Origin: Allodiplogaster sudhausi
Lineage: Eukaryota; Nematoda; Chromadorea; Rhabditida; Diplogasteridae
Assembly (NCBI GenBank): GCA_945643635.1
Contig: CALZFC010000005.1
Span: 10,124,501-10,188,500 of the forward strand
DNA length: 64,000 nucleotides
Direction: 5' to 3'
Below, in pieces: positions 42,008-57,100 of the stretch (positions are counted from its first letter, which is position 1; every line of letters starts with the position of its first letter). A program made the position numbers and the translations under genes. A model generated the notes under the pieces. That model saw nothing but the letters and a program-made list of their open reading frames with translations. It did not search any database and was not told the origin of the DNA.

Positions 42008-43466
42008 TGTGAGCGAGCGAAAGACACAGAGAGAGCGAGGGTGAGAGAGAGTGAGAGAGAGAGTGAGTGAGAGCTATTACGAGAAAGTTCAAGAAGACTG
42101 CAGAGATTCACAGAGTTGGACATGCAATGGGAGAGAGAGAGAGCGAGGGAGAGCGAGAGTAGGAGAGACGAGGGGATGCTCACAGGCGCGGATATTACAG
42201 GGAGCAAATGCAGGAGCGTCAGTGGCAGGACACAGACTCGCATGGATCTTCTTATCTACTTCTCATGACATTTCCGTGGTTTCCCCCTTCATAGTTTGAG
42301 GCTTTTTATGAGAGGCTACGAAATACATACATACGATGTATTTAAGGTTCTAAGAAGGAGTAAGAGCGAGAGAGAGAGAGAAAGAGAGAGAAAGAGAGAG
42401 AAAGAAGAAAGAGAGAGAGAGAGAGAGGGAGACGTCTAGCCATTTCTAATTGACTGTTAGTCATGCAACAAGTTTGTTTTTTTGTTCTTCTTCCTTTCCA
42501 CTTGTCAAGTGTAGCTCTCGTAGTAGAAACATGTTATTTTCTTCTTCGACCAAGACTTGGCTGACTTCCTACTTTCCCGCATTCCGCTCTCATGATTTCC
42601 TCACAATCAGTACTATGAATTGTTTAAATATTTTCTTTTCAGTTTTACTAAAAGTAGACAAAACTATTATTAACACTAATCATAGCTAAATACGTTCTCT
42701 GAAGCGTCTAAAAACATAAAATAATCAAAATTGGACTCGAACTTTTTTAAGTCGAACTTTTTTTTCTCCTTCCCACACGCTTTAGGCTAATTTGCATCGC
42801 TTACCTCCAAGGGCGCTCTTCCATCTCATCTGCTTCCTCTCTCTCTCTCCCCCTTAACTCTTTCTCGCTATTCTCTTTCTCTCTCTTCTTCTTCTCTCTC
42901 TCTCCTATCCCTCTTCTCCCTCTCTCGCTCTCTTCTCTCTCTATTCTCTCTTCTCTCTCTTCTCTCTCTCTTCTCTCCATCTCGTCTGTCTCTCTCTCTC
43001 TCTCTCTTCTCTCTCTCTACTCTCTCTCTCTCCAGAGTAGACGAGGCGGTTCCCTTTTCGTTTTTAGCCGCCCTCCTACACGTTGACACGCTAATCGCTC
43101 ACTCACAAGCAACAGAAGCAATTTCCATGTATGCGTGTACATACATATATGCATACTACTTGGAAATCTCCCTCTCTGCGTCTCTCAAAAGAGCATGATC
43201 TGTATGTGAGGAGGAGGGAGGAAGAGCGAGAGGAATAGAGTGAGAAACTGAGAGAGAGAGAAAGTAGAGAGAGAAAGAGAGCGCGAACATCTCATGACAT
43301 TCTTTCAGTCCTGCTCATTTTCTCTCTCATCTTCGCTATCGTTCATTTCTTCTTCCGACGTGGTCCTTCGCCATTTTTCCTCTTCTCTTTTACCTAGAAA
43401 TTAGTTCGCTTTCGGAAGCAGCCTCTGTTATTGGTCTTTTTCGACAACTTTCACGTGAGCTTTCTT

Positions 43467-43499
<33 letters not shown>

Positions 43500-44600
43500 A
43501 AGTGAGCAGTAACATAAAAGGCCAACCGTAAAGTGCGTCAATTTCTCTTGTTGTCGGTTTTTTTACTTAATGTAGATATGAATGCCTTGTTGTATTGATG
43601 CAGCCGCCTACTTTTGTATTCCTTCCCGGGAACCTCGGACTAAGATCTCTCTTGACACACTAAACAGACAAAAGGGGGAGCAGCCGCGCCTAAACACAAT
43701 TGCACTGCAGAAGGAAACTCGGACAGAGCGCAAATCAACGGCCGCAGCAGTGAATTTGTTACCCTCTTTGGATGAAGATGCCTTCTTCTTCTTCTTCTTC
43801 TGTCTGCTTGCACCTGAAAGACAACTTCCCGCCATTGTGTACCCTGCGATAAGGCTCCGAAATCAAAGATCACTGGCTAAAAAGAATGATTATTAACTTC
43901 CTTAAAAAATACGTTTAAAAGATGAGCTCATAACACTGCTCCTTTTTTCAAACTAATCACAATTTTTCAGTATAATTTTCTTAACTATTTTCCGCCATTT
44001 ACACAAATGTTTCTCCTCTCGTAAGCTTCACGCCTGAATCATAAAAGTTGTCCGATGAATAAATTCTCAATTCGCCTTTTCATATGGCACATTTCACGAT
44101 CGTTATCATTTCCATTGTCATGAAATGGCCCATGGGCAACCTCGAATTATTTTCGCTCGCATTTATCGAAGCCTCACCTCTTTCCAACGATGCCCAAGAA
44201 GTAACATAGAATTTCTCTTTCACAATTTCACAATTACTTCTCATAATATTCTAACTTGTATTAAGAAAAGAGTCTCCATGAAATAGCGGTTTTTACTGCA
44301 TTTGCTGTAAGACGTATGATGTTTGTTATTTGAAAAGTGAAGATGTCCTTGAGCTGACGATGAATGTTCACGAGGCTTTCTAATTAGTACTTTTTTAAAT
44401 TAGTATTTATTTAATTCTGATTAGTACTTTTGCAATTCTCTATCAACTTCCCTCAATGAAATTACTTTACTACTTTGCTAAGGGCTTTTTGAATATTTGC
44501 CATTACGCATAAATAAATTCTTAGCATAAATCAAGCACACCTTTTTTTCCAAGTTACTATCACCTTTATGCATCGTCTTTTTTTTAAATATTTACTGTAA
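41391..44600. repeat. CT/GA microsatellite domain, part 1
   Basis: CT runs near 41,455-41,510 and 42,835-43,035. GA runs near 41,955-42,070, 42,365-42,430, 43,240-43,285 and 43,465-43,505. The spaces between are AT-rich without supported exons; a CTTCTTCTTC run occurs at 43,787-43,800. Confidence 0.75.
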
Positions 44601-44730
44601 AAAAACAAAAGATAAGTAGGTAGGTTTGCCCGACATCCTCTTACAATTCGATTGATATTTAATTTGGCTTTCTTCGGTGATTCCCAACCCCTTGCGAGTA
44701 CGGTAAAGTACAGTACCCTCTTCTTCTCAG

Positions 44731-44807
44731 ATATTCTGATGTGCTCCTCACGCAACGCGATGGCGACCCCGCCAAGCACGCGCCGTCGCTCGCGTCTTCT
44801 CTCTGGC
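44731..44807 (+). CDS. Isolated GC-rich exon candidate
   Basis: A 77-base GC-rich segment sits in AT-rich surroundings between a strong acceptor (CTTCTTCTCAG) and a donor GTAAGTG. One frame reads MATPPSTRRRSRLLSG after an in-frame lead; another reads YSDVLLTQRDGDPAKHAP. No partner exon was found within several kilobases either way, and the family is unknown. It could be a first or internal exon of a gene with long microsatellite-filled introns. Confidence 0.3.
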
Positions 44808-44809
44808 GT

Positions 44810-47197
44810 AAGTGTCATTCTTTAAATATTTCTACAGTATTGAGATTAATTTTTTTTCTGCAGTTTTCTGTTTTAAAAGATTAAATATTTTAACTAATAT
44901 ACATACTTGATGCTAAAAATTTATTCAATTTGTTCTCTCTTACTTAATTCCTTTTCTTATTCTTTTTTTATCTTGCTATTGCGTGCTTCACCCTCCTTAT
45001 TGTTCTTCTGCCATCGCTCCCATGCCCCACAAGCATCTTGAATTATTTTTGACGATTAAAATAAATATAAATACCTCAAAGAACATGCAATGTTCCTCTC
45101 TTTAATCACGCGAATCTGTCAGTGTAATCTGAACACATCCTCTCGCAGGCGCTGCTTGACCAATCCTAATTTCCGGCTGCAACTCAACTGTACTTGATAT
45201 CTCAATAAGTAGAGTATGTTCTCATGTATCCCTGGATATTTTCAGATCCGCGCACATGCATTCTCTCGTTTCCTTCCTGCACTTTCTCTCCCTCTCTCAT
45301 TCTCTCTCTCTAGCTCTGTTTCTCTGTGTCTCTCACTGTCTCTGTCTTTCTCTTTATCTCTTTTTTCTCTCTCTCTTTCTCTCATTTCCTCTCTTTTTTC
45401 TCTATGTATCTCTTCTTCCATCCGTCGCTAAACTTTTGTGGATCTAAAATTTATTATAAAAGGCATGGTCTTATTTTGTTGGGGAGTTCGGCCCATTAAA
45501 TGCATAGTGCAAGTAGTCGTAAGAATATAAGGCGTATGTTTGTACATACATATGTCAATAATCATCGGTTTGAGAAATATAGGCATGATTAAGACACTAG
45601 TCATATTCTCCTTGCTAAAACGCACAATTATCGACATTTAGCCACAGTTCTATGCAAGCTCGCCACTTCATAAGTAAGCTACTAATGAATGGCAAGACAT
45701 GTATGATAACACGGCTGATCAAAGTTAGAGAGAAATATATAAAATAGCGAGAAGAAGCACAGAGAGAGAGAGAGCTTGATAGAGAAAGAAATAACAATGC
45801 AAGCTACTGCGGTAGGCGAAGTTGACTAATCCAATTACTCTTTGGAGGCGAACCAGGATTGAAGAGTAACCTAAGAGCTTTGTGTCCGCAGACAAGGTCT
45901 GTATTCACCATTATGTTACCGAGTAGTGATAAGCATGCTTTTAAGTCATAATGCCAAGGTGTGTGCAAGTTTCGCCTTAAAAGCATCCAAGGACCCAAAA
46001 ACTTATGTTTTCCATCCTCCTTCAGATTAATCGACATTGTGAGAGCTCTTTGATGCCTTCTGAATTAATTGTTAAGCAGTGATAAGCTCCGAAGACACGA
46101 TTCTTTTCTCTCTCCTGTTTAATTAATTTGTCCGGCGCCTTCATTTGTTTGAAGTCTTTCATTTACAAAGTAATCAGGTTCTGCCTGCTCAAGTATCAAT
46201 CTATTTTCACGCTTGGATGTTCTAGCAAATGGATAGAGTCTAGCTAGTTTCAAAATGTACTTTTCTTCAAAACGAATACAAGTACAATAACAGAGGCAAA
46301 AAAGTGAAAAAGTGAACCGTTGAATAGAATTCTAGTTACGGTGTTTATTCTTATTTTTTTATTAGTAATTAAGTTATTAGTTCGCATCAAAATGCTCTTT
46401 CTCTAGACAGGGTGTGCTCGAATGACATAGAGATCCAGCCGAGCCCTGAGGGGGTCTTGGTGGTCGCTCTCATTAGCGCCTTTCCTTTATGCCACCTTCC
46501 TCATCCAATCTCGAGTGACCAGAGGAAGCAGACTGCCTCCGGCTGTCAGATTACACCTGAGTGAGCTGACCACCCGCTGCCAATCTGCGCTCTCTTCACT
46601 CGACATGCTCTCTCGCTCTCTCTTGCCCAGTACACAACGTGGAACGGCCCGATCGCCGCCAAGCCATGTGTATCCGGACGGAATAGCTGAAGAGAGAGAG
46701 AGCGAGAGAGTGAGAGAGGGAGAGAGAGATAGAAGGCCGAAGAGAGCAGAGAGAAACAAAGACAGAGAGAGAGAGAGAGAGAGAGAGACAGGGAGAGAGG
46801 GAGGGATTGCCATGAAGTCACCTGGCAATAGTTCATCCTGAGGCTGAATAGTGCAGTATACGCCGATGGGATGACACAATGGAAGGAGGCAGCATTCACG
46901 ATGAAGAATGGCAGAGGAGCTTGGACTCGTACAGCCGGCAAGAGGCCAAGAAAGACAAGACATCATTAAATAGGTTGACTTGATCAGCTTCTCTTCCCCT
47001 CCCCCCAATGAACGTCTCTCTCGGCCACATTTTAAAGCAACTAGCAATCGCTTATCTTTGCTATGGAAAGATTTTTAATCAGCCACCAAAATCCTTCCTA
47101 TTTTCCGTCTCGCTATTTAGATCTCTACATTGCTATTTTTCTCTCTTTCTCTCTCCCTATTTCTCTCTCTCTCTCTTTCTCTCTTTCTCTCTCTCCC

Positions 47198-47253
<56 letters not shown>

Positions 47254-47961
47254 TCTCTTTCTCTCTCTCTCCCTTTCTCTCTCTTTCTCTCTCTCTTTCT
47301 CTCTCTCTCTTCCTCTATTCTTTATCTCTCTTATCTTAATCAAGTCCACACGCACTTTACTCGCTTCATCTCTTCTCGAGTAGCCGAACCGAGACCGGCC
47401 GGCACGGCCAGCTTAGCACGATAAGCCCGTGCGATGCAGTGATAATCAGCCGATCAGCAGCTCTTTGTCTTTTCTCTTTCTTTCTCTCTTTCTCTCTCTC
47501 TCTCACTCTCCCCCTCTCCCTCTCAAAACTTTCGAGAATAATTTCACTATCAGCTGATGATATATCTCATTGAAAGCCGTTAATTGTTTCCCTCTCACTA
47601 CTTCTCTCTTATCTCGACATATGTATCTCCAAGCTGGCAAAGTGAAGTGGGAAGTTTGCCTTTCAAAGAGTTTCGATGGCCAATAATCATGAGAAGTCTC
47701 GGATTACTTCGTAACTCTCTGCGCCTTCTTATGTGATTCTACTCGAGTCTTTGTTTTCTAACGTCCATGATGTTGTCGAATTGGCTCTCGGATTTCTTCA
47801 ACAAATTCCATCCTCCATCTCACTCGACGTTTTCAGCCTCGTCATTTGAACTGTGATTTTTCTTTTTAATTCCTTTCCTTATGCAGAGGAAAGCGAATCT
47901 CAAATTATGCGACTGCCTCTAATTGGATTATAACTTTGAGTGAAGAGTAATAAATTGGAGG

Positions 47962-48000
<39 letters not shown>

Positions 48001-48184
48001 TGAACAGAACATATGTACATATAAGCAAATCAGAATGGATGTTTTTCTCGGTTGTTCTACTTTTAGTTTGTCTTCGGTATTCTAGCAAACAAACGCCTAT
48101 GATACTACCAAATCCGACAGCGCGGTTTGTGGACTCCACTACATAATTGGCATGTGAGTGCTACCCCCTCTCTTTCTCTCTTTA

Positions 48185-48225
<41 letters not shown>

Positions 48226-48298
48226 TTGCACACTCTATCCTCGCTCTTCATTTCTCTCTTTCTCGCCTTCCCTCTCTCTCAATCTCTCTCTCTCTCAA

Positions 48299-48329
<31 letters not shown>

Positions 48330-50647
48330 ATCTCTCTCCCTCCTTTACTTCTTTGCAGTTGAGTGTGGCTGTGTCATTCGATCCTCTCCTTCCTCATTCA
48401 CGTGAATATATTAGAGTCTTCTTATTCTTCTTCTTCTTCCTCGGTTCCCTTTTCTTTTCCGCACGGGAGCTCCCGGGCTGTGCCAGGGCGGCGTATATTT
48501 GTTTGTTGACGAGGGAAATGTTGCCGGAGGGTATTGTAAGGGGGGTGAAGAGAGGGTTAGAATGAGAGAGAGTGAGACCGAGAGAGACAAGTAGAAGAGA
48601 GAGAGTAGGTAGAGAGGAGAGGGATATGCTGATATCTTGCGAGAGTTGCTCTTCTGATCCGTGAGCACACAGTTCATTCAGTGTTTTCACCCCCCGACCT
48701 CCTCCAACTTGTCTGTTCGCGTCTAGTCAACATGTATTAGCCAATTCGAACCAGACAACCAGCTATTCACCAACGCCCATTTACTCATGCTGATCTTCCT
48801 CTGCATCATTCAAGTCATTCTTTCCTGCTCATAAGCTCGCTAACGCTTGCTTCTCTGACAACATAAGATTTCCCCAGTAGCTTTCCTTGTTCTAACTACA
48901 TCCATTTCATTAAGTAATCTAATATCCATTGTAAAAGTTGTAAAACCACCTGTCTCGTATAGACTGCATTCGAGTGTTTTCTCTTACGTTATGTCACGAT
49001 TCATCTTGCGAATTTACGCGATATAACCTTATTAACCGATAAAATTCTTACCTATCATTTTGTTATCTCTATTATGCATAGATATTCACAACCATTAGTT
49101 ATTCGATCAGACATCACTTATTGTTTGCTGCTCTAGTGTTCTGGCTGCGTGAGAGAATGCATTGAGGGAGAGAAGGAAAGAGAGAGAGAGAGAGAAAGAG
49201 AAAAGAACAGAGAAATAGAGAGAAAGAGAGATATACAGAGAGACAGCCCTTCCCTCGGGGCCTGCGGAAGCTTCCTGCTTCGATGCGCATCTTTACAGTT
49301 CTCTTCCTACACCAGTCTTACTTCATTCATCCGCCGTCGCTCCCTTATTCTCTTCTTCCTACTCCTCTGGATTTCTTTGTCTCACTCTTGAGCTCTCTCT
49401 CTCTCTCCCTCTCTCTATTTCACTCTCTTTCTGCATCGCTCTCTCTCTCTCTCTTCCGTTTGTTTTATCTCTCTCTCTCTCGCCTTCTTTGCCTCTCTCG
49501 CTGCCAAGGATCTCTCTCGGCTCTCGTCAGCCACGAATTCGCGAAGCATCTTCACACACACACACACACACCCTGGTCGGGGGTCGTTCAAGCTCCTTCA
49601 GGGTCCATGGTAGGCCCTCTCACCCCCCCCCCCCCAATATAGTGAGAAGTTAGACCCCCAAAATATCCACTTCCTATTCCGGTTTTTTGTTGTCCGCTCT
49701 CTCAAAAAATTCTTCTTTCTGATTTCTGAGTAGATGCTTCCCGAAAAGAGACGCACATCTTATCACTGACATGATTCACTTTCCTCTGCTCTGCACCATA
49801 CTTCCCCACATTCTTCCCGACTCTCTTTGCCGTTTTTCCAGAAGAAAGTGTATGTTTGTTTTGTGAGCAACCGTTCTTATCACCACAACGGCGCTGATAA
49901 TTTAAAAGTAAAGTTGATATGGAGTATGACTACTACGGTGATGACTAGTACGGTTTTGGTAAAAGGCACCTATTTTTAACTTTCGTTGACTTATTTCCTT
50001 TTCTTAAGATTGAGATGATTTTAACTTATTTTTGAAACTGTCACACTGATGACAACCAAAATAAGTTGTTGAAATTGACTACTCTTTTCTGCTCATTTCT
50101 TGAAGAATATTTCGGAAAATGCTTGAGTTTGTGGGGTTTACTTTTTACTTCTTCTCGTGTGAACATTTTAATCATTTTAATCCACCCGATTCTTGGTGTT
50201 GATATCTTTAGCACCTGCTCATTGCATACAGACATATGTTTATACCCATCATGTCTCTCACCTCAACAATGCCCCCCCCCCCCCCCCACCTGGCCAGCAC
50301 CACTCCATTCTGTCAGTCTGCTTCAGCTGTGAAAAGTCCGACCTCCCCAGGCACACCTTGCAAGAGGGAAGAACAACAGTACTTGAGTTAGTGGACGCGC
50401 TTGCTCAAATACAGACTTCTCTCTCCCTCTCTCTCTCACTCTCACTCTCTATAGATTTCTCACCCCCAATCTCTTACTCTCTTATTTCTCTGTTGTCAAA
50501 CAATATTTCTCTCTCACGAGGTCCTGCTCGCATTCATACCTACCATTCATACGATCTGAATTGTCTCACAACCTTTGCTCACCCCTCTCACTTTCTTTTT
50601 CATCTTATCCATCTCTTCCTTTCATCCCATCTCCCTCTCTAACTCTA

Positions 50648-50686
<39 letters not shown>

Positions 50687-51261
50687 ATTCAATTGCCTCG
50701 CACGCGTCAGAGAGCGCCATATTTGAAGAGAACAAATAGCGCGTTGAGATAATTAAGAGAAATTGTGGAATTCAGAAGAATCGAGAGATCGAAAGAGACC
50801 GAGAGAAACAAAAGAAGATCATGTGGAAATGACGATTTGCTTAGGGGAAGAGAGATAGACTGAAGGTGGCGGTGAATGGTGGGGAAAGAGAAATATGTAG
50901 AGATTGAGAGAGAGTGAGAGAGAGAGAGGATATTTAGAAATAAAAGCGAGAGGTCAACTGTGAAGGAGGCACTCGCAAGCTTGCAAGACAAGCCGCCGGA
51001 GCAACAGTTTAGAGACGGAGAGAGAGATGCAGAGAGAGCGTGAGAAATAGCACAGAGAAAGAGAGAGAGAGAGAGACGGAGTGATAGGGGGAGAGAGATT
51101 GAAAAGGAAAGGAGGGATTTTTACAGAAAAGTCAAAACGAGAGGCAGGTGTGGAATGTAAGAAGTGGCGCGAGGGATAAAGGATCCGCGAGTGAGAGGAG
51201 AGCGGTTCAAGAACATGAGGAGATACAAGGTCAGTGAGAAGGGGAAGAGAAGAGTGAGTGT

Positions 51262-51305
<44 letters not shown>

Positions 51306-51433
51306 GACAGAGAGACAAAGAGACAGATTGAAAGAGAGAGGGAGAGAGAGACAGAGAGAAAGAGAGACAGAGAGAGAGATTGAAAGAGAGACAGATTGAA
51401 AGAGAGAGAGAGCGAGAGCGAGAGAGAGAGAGC

Positions 51434-51473
<40 letters not shown>

Positions 51474-51872
51474 GAGAATGCATACCCTTCATCCGTCTGT
51501 TTCCAATTCGCGCCTCCAGCGGCGGCGCGCAAATGCAGTGGAGGGAAGGGGCTCACCCAATCGCCATGCGAAGAAGGTGTTGCAACCTTTCGCTATTGTC
51601 CGTCTTGTACACAGCCCCCCTCACCTCTTTGCTTCCTCTCTCGATGTCTCTCTCTATCCCTCACTCTCACTCTCTCTCTCTCGCTCTCTCTCTCTCTCTA
51701 GCCAGCTGAACCTCTGCTTTTTCAACCTCCCCCAATCCGCTGTCACCTCTGACATGCGCAACAAAGCAGTTGTAACTTGCCTTTCGCTGCTGGCGCATCT
51801 TGTCCTTTTTCATCACCAAGTCTATGTTTCGACACTGACCTGGATGGGAGAGAGACAGATCGACAGTGGTAG

Positions 51873-51914
<42 letters not shown>

Positions 51915-52091
51915 AGAGAGAGAAAGAGGGTGAGTCCGAGAAAGAGAGAGAGAGACAACGAGAGAGAGAGAGAGTGAAAAAGAAGTAGAGAAAAGGTCTC
52001 ACACTTTATCCACTTGAGTCAACGATGCAACAACGAGTGAAGCCAGTAGCGTTTCTTCCAAGAGTTTATGACACCCATGCTTCGATCGCTG

Positions 52092-52128
<37 letters not shown>

Positions 52129-53598
52129 ATCTCTCTCCCTCCTCTCTTTATTCCTAGATCACTCTCCCACGCTCTTCCTCTTTCCTCTCCATCTCTCATT
52201 GTCTCTCTCCCCCGTTCCCTCTTTCTCTCTTCCCTCGAAAAATCCGAAAAAGAGATAGTTGCGCGACTTCCTGACTCGTTTTGATGTGGCGTCCCCTCGA
52301 AAGTGGATGCGCCGCTCTTCCTGCTCCCACCTCGTTCTCGCCTTCTTTCCATTTTAGTGAGCCGGCCAATTTATGGTATACTGTAGTCAGCGATGGCCGA
52401 TTCTCATTATTATAACTTCTATGCTCAGCACTTCTAATTCCTATTTCGGAATTGAAGGCCCCTTGTTCACTTACCTAATTCGGCTCAACCTCTTCAATTT
52501 CTCTCTCTCTCTTTCTCTCGCTTTCTCTCTCTCTCCCTGTCTCTCTCGCTCGCTCGCGCTCTTTCTCGCCCTACTACTCTGGTTATTATTATTACTCCAG
52601 GAACCGTAAATCGTGCATGCATCCCGGAACGGACATGAAAATTGGTGTGAAAAGGAAGAGGTTGCAGAGAGGGAGAGAGATAAAGAGAGAGAGCGAGAGA
52701 GAGCGAGAGAGAGCGCGAGAGAGTTGTAGTGAGTAAGAGTGAGTGAAGTGCTTGGAAACCGTAGCCTTTTTTACTCTCACCTCCAAGTAGGCTACAATCC
52801 CCTTTCCCGGCAGTTTCATAGCGGTCAGGAGTATTTCTTTTCGTTCCCGAAAAAGTTTTACTCTCTCTTCTCTCTCTCTCTCTCTCTCTCTAATAATGAA
52901 TTCAGAGTGGCCCTTCATAAAAGTAGGCCAAAACGGTGCCCTCGCAAGACTCTGGCTAACAAGAAAATTCCGCGCATAAATCGCTAAATGTATCCATTTC
53001 TCTGTCTCTCTACGCACGCTCTTCATTAGATCCCTTTCAACAGCCATTGAGAGCCGAAGGCTCGTTTGTCAAAAGACCATTTTGTCTCGTGCACCTTCAT
53101 TCCTTTTCTCCAACTGGTCACTTTCATTACTTTCCCTGGGCAGAGTTGTTCAATGGGAGGAAGTATTACTTCCCCTTCTTATAATAGCGCCCGTTCCAGT
53201 AAGCCGTAAAAGATATATTTATTTTGTAATTTTGAACCTTCACTCTCTCTCGCTCTCTCTCGAGATCTATTACGAAAAATACCGGATTCCCTCCCTACTC
53301 ACTGATTGCAATTTTTGTTATGATTATTATTATTATGTGAGTGCACTAATGTTTGCAGTCGACGGGCAACCGCCGGATTTGGAGAGGATTTTCGCAATCC
53401 CGTGTGAGAGAGAAAGAGAGAAAGAGTGAGAGAGAGAGAAAGCAGGCAAGCAAGAGATGAGAAGGAGAAGAAACGAAAGAATTCGAAAGTTAGATATTGA
53501 GGTACTGGCGGATAAACATGCCTTTGCACATCATATAATTATTTTGTCCTGTCACAACGATGGTGACAGTCTGTGTGATCTCCCTCTCTTTCTCTCTT

Positions 53599-53637
<39 letters not shown>

Positions 53638-54092
53638 TTCGCTCCCTATCTTTCCCCCTGTCGCTCACTATGAAAACACTATTGATTTGGATTTTCGACC
53701 TTTGAAATAACAGGCAAGATTGTTGTTTTCATAATGCCTCACGGCATGCCTTCCTGTACTTTCTTACTTCTCTTGCAAATCGAAATGCCCGATAGAATAT
53801 GAAACATGTTTCCGCGTCTAAACAGTATTATGCTACAAGAGTTGTTTAATGCTTTATACAATTTAGGAATTTGAAGAATAATTTGATTATGCATCCTTAT
53901 TTGGATTTTAAAAATTTTTAAATGCTCAATCGATATTGCCATCATCCTCATGAAGACAAGTATCTCGCGAGATATCTCCCCTTGATGCCGCTTTGTTTCA
54001 GTCTCCCTTTTATGCGGCCATCAATGCAGCCCTCTCTTAAAACCAGGGCAATCTCACTCAGCATTGTGAACAAAACTGAGAGAGAGATAGAA

Positions 54093-54123
<31 letters not shown>

Positions 54124-57100
54124 GAAAGAGAGAGAGAGAGAGAGAGTGGAAACATCAGCATACTACGCATACCAAAGGTGCTCTATCGCTGCCCTTTCTA
54201 GCTGCTCTTCTCCTCCACCGTAAAGATGCCGACTACTGCTGAATTTTGTTCTTAAATTCCATCATGACAAATCTGTGGCCGACTCGTTTGCGCGGGAATC
54301 TTCGTGTTCTTCCTTTGAAATTCCACGCTGTTACTGCTGCCATTTTGGGCCCTTCTTTTTTGTTGTTCTTCTTCTTCTTCCTATAACAACGCCCAAAATA
54401 GCCCATGATTTGATCGCTGAATCGTCTGCGCAACAGTCTCCTTTTCAATTCTCCTTGTTCTTGTTTGTTTTCTTTTTCGGACCCAATTTTCCCCGCCCTT
54501 TACTTCTAAACTCCTTTATAATTACATTTTTTCCCGTCGTTCATGCATGACATGAACGACGGAAAAGAAATAAAAAAACAAAAAACCTTTTTGCACCGAA
54601 ACTTCTGAAATTTCGATGAGTCTTCAGAGCTTTTTTTTTCTAAACTACGCGGCCCTTCCTCGTGAATATCGATGTACTTACATACATAACCCTGTAATTG
54701 TGCATTTAGCCACCGTATCATGGAAAGAAAGAAGAAAGTGAAAGAGAGACAGAGAGACAAAGACAATGTTATAGCCCAGCCCGCCCACGGCATCCCACAT
54801 TCTACCCCATTTGCCAAGTCATTTAACCTTCTCCTTTCATCCATAGAATGGTTCACATTGGTTTCTATCGGCGATGAAGGAGGTCGTCGTGGCTTTTACT
54901 GCCGTTCTTCCACTCTCTTTCTTCCACTTCTTTTTCATGACTCTTCTGTATTTTCTTATCAATACTGGGCAATTTCCCATATAATATTCTGTTCAGTTTC
55001 GCCCAATTCTTGCTTCTTTTTTTCTCTTCTAATACTCTGTATCTCATTCTCCCTTCTTTCTCCAATTCTCTTACTGCTTATTTCTCCATCTTTCTCAACT
55101 GCCTTTGTTTCTTCTTCAATGCACTCGCCTCTTCACCTTGCAAATTAGAATGGAAAGAGAAAGACTGCGTTCCATCTCCGAGTGTTCTCCACTCAATCTT
55201 TATGGCACTTACAGTACATCTAACCAAGCCGACGCCCATTTTACGGTTCATCGCTGTCTCGAGTCTGATCCCTTATAAGAACAAACAGTTTTTTTTTCTG
55301 AAATTTCATGCCATACTACATATATTTTAGCCCCTTTACAAAGAGGTATGTGCTAAAGAATTAACAATGACCAATTGGTAAGTGGAAGATGAACCGATCT
55401 GCTCTAATTGCATAGCAGCTGAAGAGAACATCGCTAATTGCGTAACTGAAAATATGCATATCCGCAGAATTCATGTGCGCGAAGAAATGGTGTCCTGGAA
55501 GAGCATACTATTAGATAGAAAGAGAGAGAGAGAGAGAGAGAGAAGGAGAGAGAGAGAGAGAGATTGAAGAAGAGAGACAGAGAACGCGCGACATTACGCA
55601 TATGGCCAATCGAGGTCAGGCATTCGAGACAGCGGCGAATCAGTTATGCAAAATAGGCAGGCGAAATAAATCACTTTCAAGATTGTGAATTAGAGAACGA
55701 GAAAGAGAGAACGAGAGAGAGAGAGAGGGAGAGAGAGAGAGAGAACGGGAGAGAGAGAGAGAGGGAGAGAATATGCATCAGAATTAGTCCTAGATGACCA
55801 GGAATGCGCATTCGAGCCTGTGCTGTTCCACTTGCGCAGTGTAGTTGTTCAAATTAACATGGAATCTTTTTCGTATGACAATAGCTCATACATCGTGAAA
55901 TTTCTTACAAGACAAGAATGTTCCCTTAATGGTTGTTTCATCTTGATTGTTGTTCTTTATTACAAATATGTATGTATGTGTTCAAGTATAAACGTGCGTA
56001 TACGAATATATGGCAAGAACGCGCTTTTAATGGGCACCTAATAATGCACAACACTTTTTTTTTCCAAATGACCGTTGTCCTCCTACTTTATGGCCAGCAT
56101 GGCATGCATCTTGCTTTGCTGTTATTGTATCTCGGCGTTCTTCGAGTAGTTACACCAGAAGCAACAGCCTGCTGACGCCATTTGACTCTCTCTTTTCTCT
56201 CTCTATTTCTCTCTCTCCAGCTCTCTTTCTCCATCTCTCCTTACCTCTCTGTCTCTCGCCTCTCTCCAGCTCTCTTTCTCCATCTCTCTTTACCTCTCTG
56301 TCTCTCGCCTCTCTCTCAATCTGTCTCTCTCCTATTGTCCCCCCTGGAACTCCGCGATATCTGCATATTTGTGTCAATTGCGTCCGGACCTACCCCTAAG
56401 GCAACTTTGAGTGAAAGGGAGAAGATTGAGGTGAGAGAGATGTAAAGAGCGATATAGAGCGAGATAGAGAGAGAGAGAGAGAGAGAGAGCGAAAGAGTGA
56501 GAAAGAGCGCGAGAGAGTGAGAGAGAGGTCGTCTGAATAGTGGATATTTGTATTATGAACGAAGATCAGAGAAGAGGAAGAGAGAGCGAGAAAATGGAAA
56601 GTGGTGAGACAGAATGAGAAAGATGGAACAATTCGCATTCCATTCTTCCTCCTTGGGGGGCATTAATTCATCCTGAGACTCGCCTGACTCTCGATTTCCA
56701 TTTCCCCTCTTCACTTGTCATTATGGGTGTCGGCTGGTCCCCAAGCCACTTCAAGCCGATCATCTTTCAGATATCCTCCTTTTTCCACGCCCTTATCATG
56801 TTGCTATCACTATAAATATCTATTTTAACGCATCAAAAATTAATTGTCAAATTTGTTAATATTTGCCAGTGTTCTATGCGCACTTCTCTAGCGAGTTAGC
56901 CGCTGTTTCTGCCCTTCTTCTTCTCCTTTTTTTGCCGTCGTTCACAAGATGTTTATGTCCGACTTATTTGACTGCGCTAAAAGAAGCGGAACAGAACCTG
57001 AATTCGTGCTGAAACGTTCCGACAAATCAGTAGATGCACATCTGATTCGTAGAAGAAACACTCTTGAAAAATATGGAGAAATATGTTGAGAGGGAAGTAG

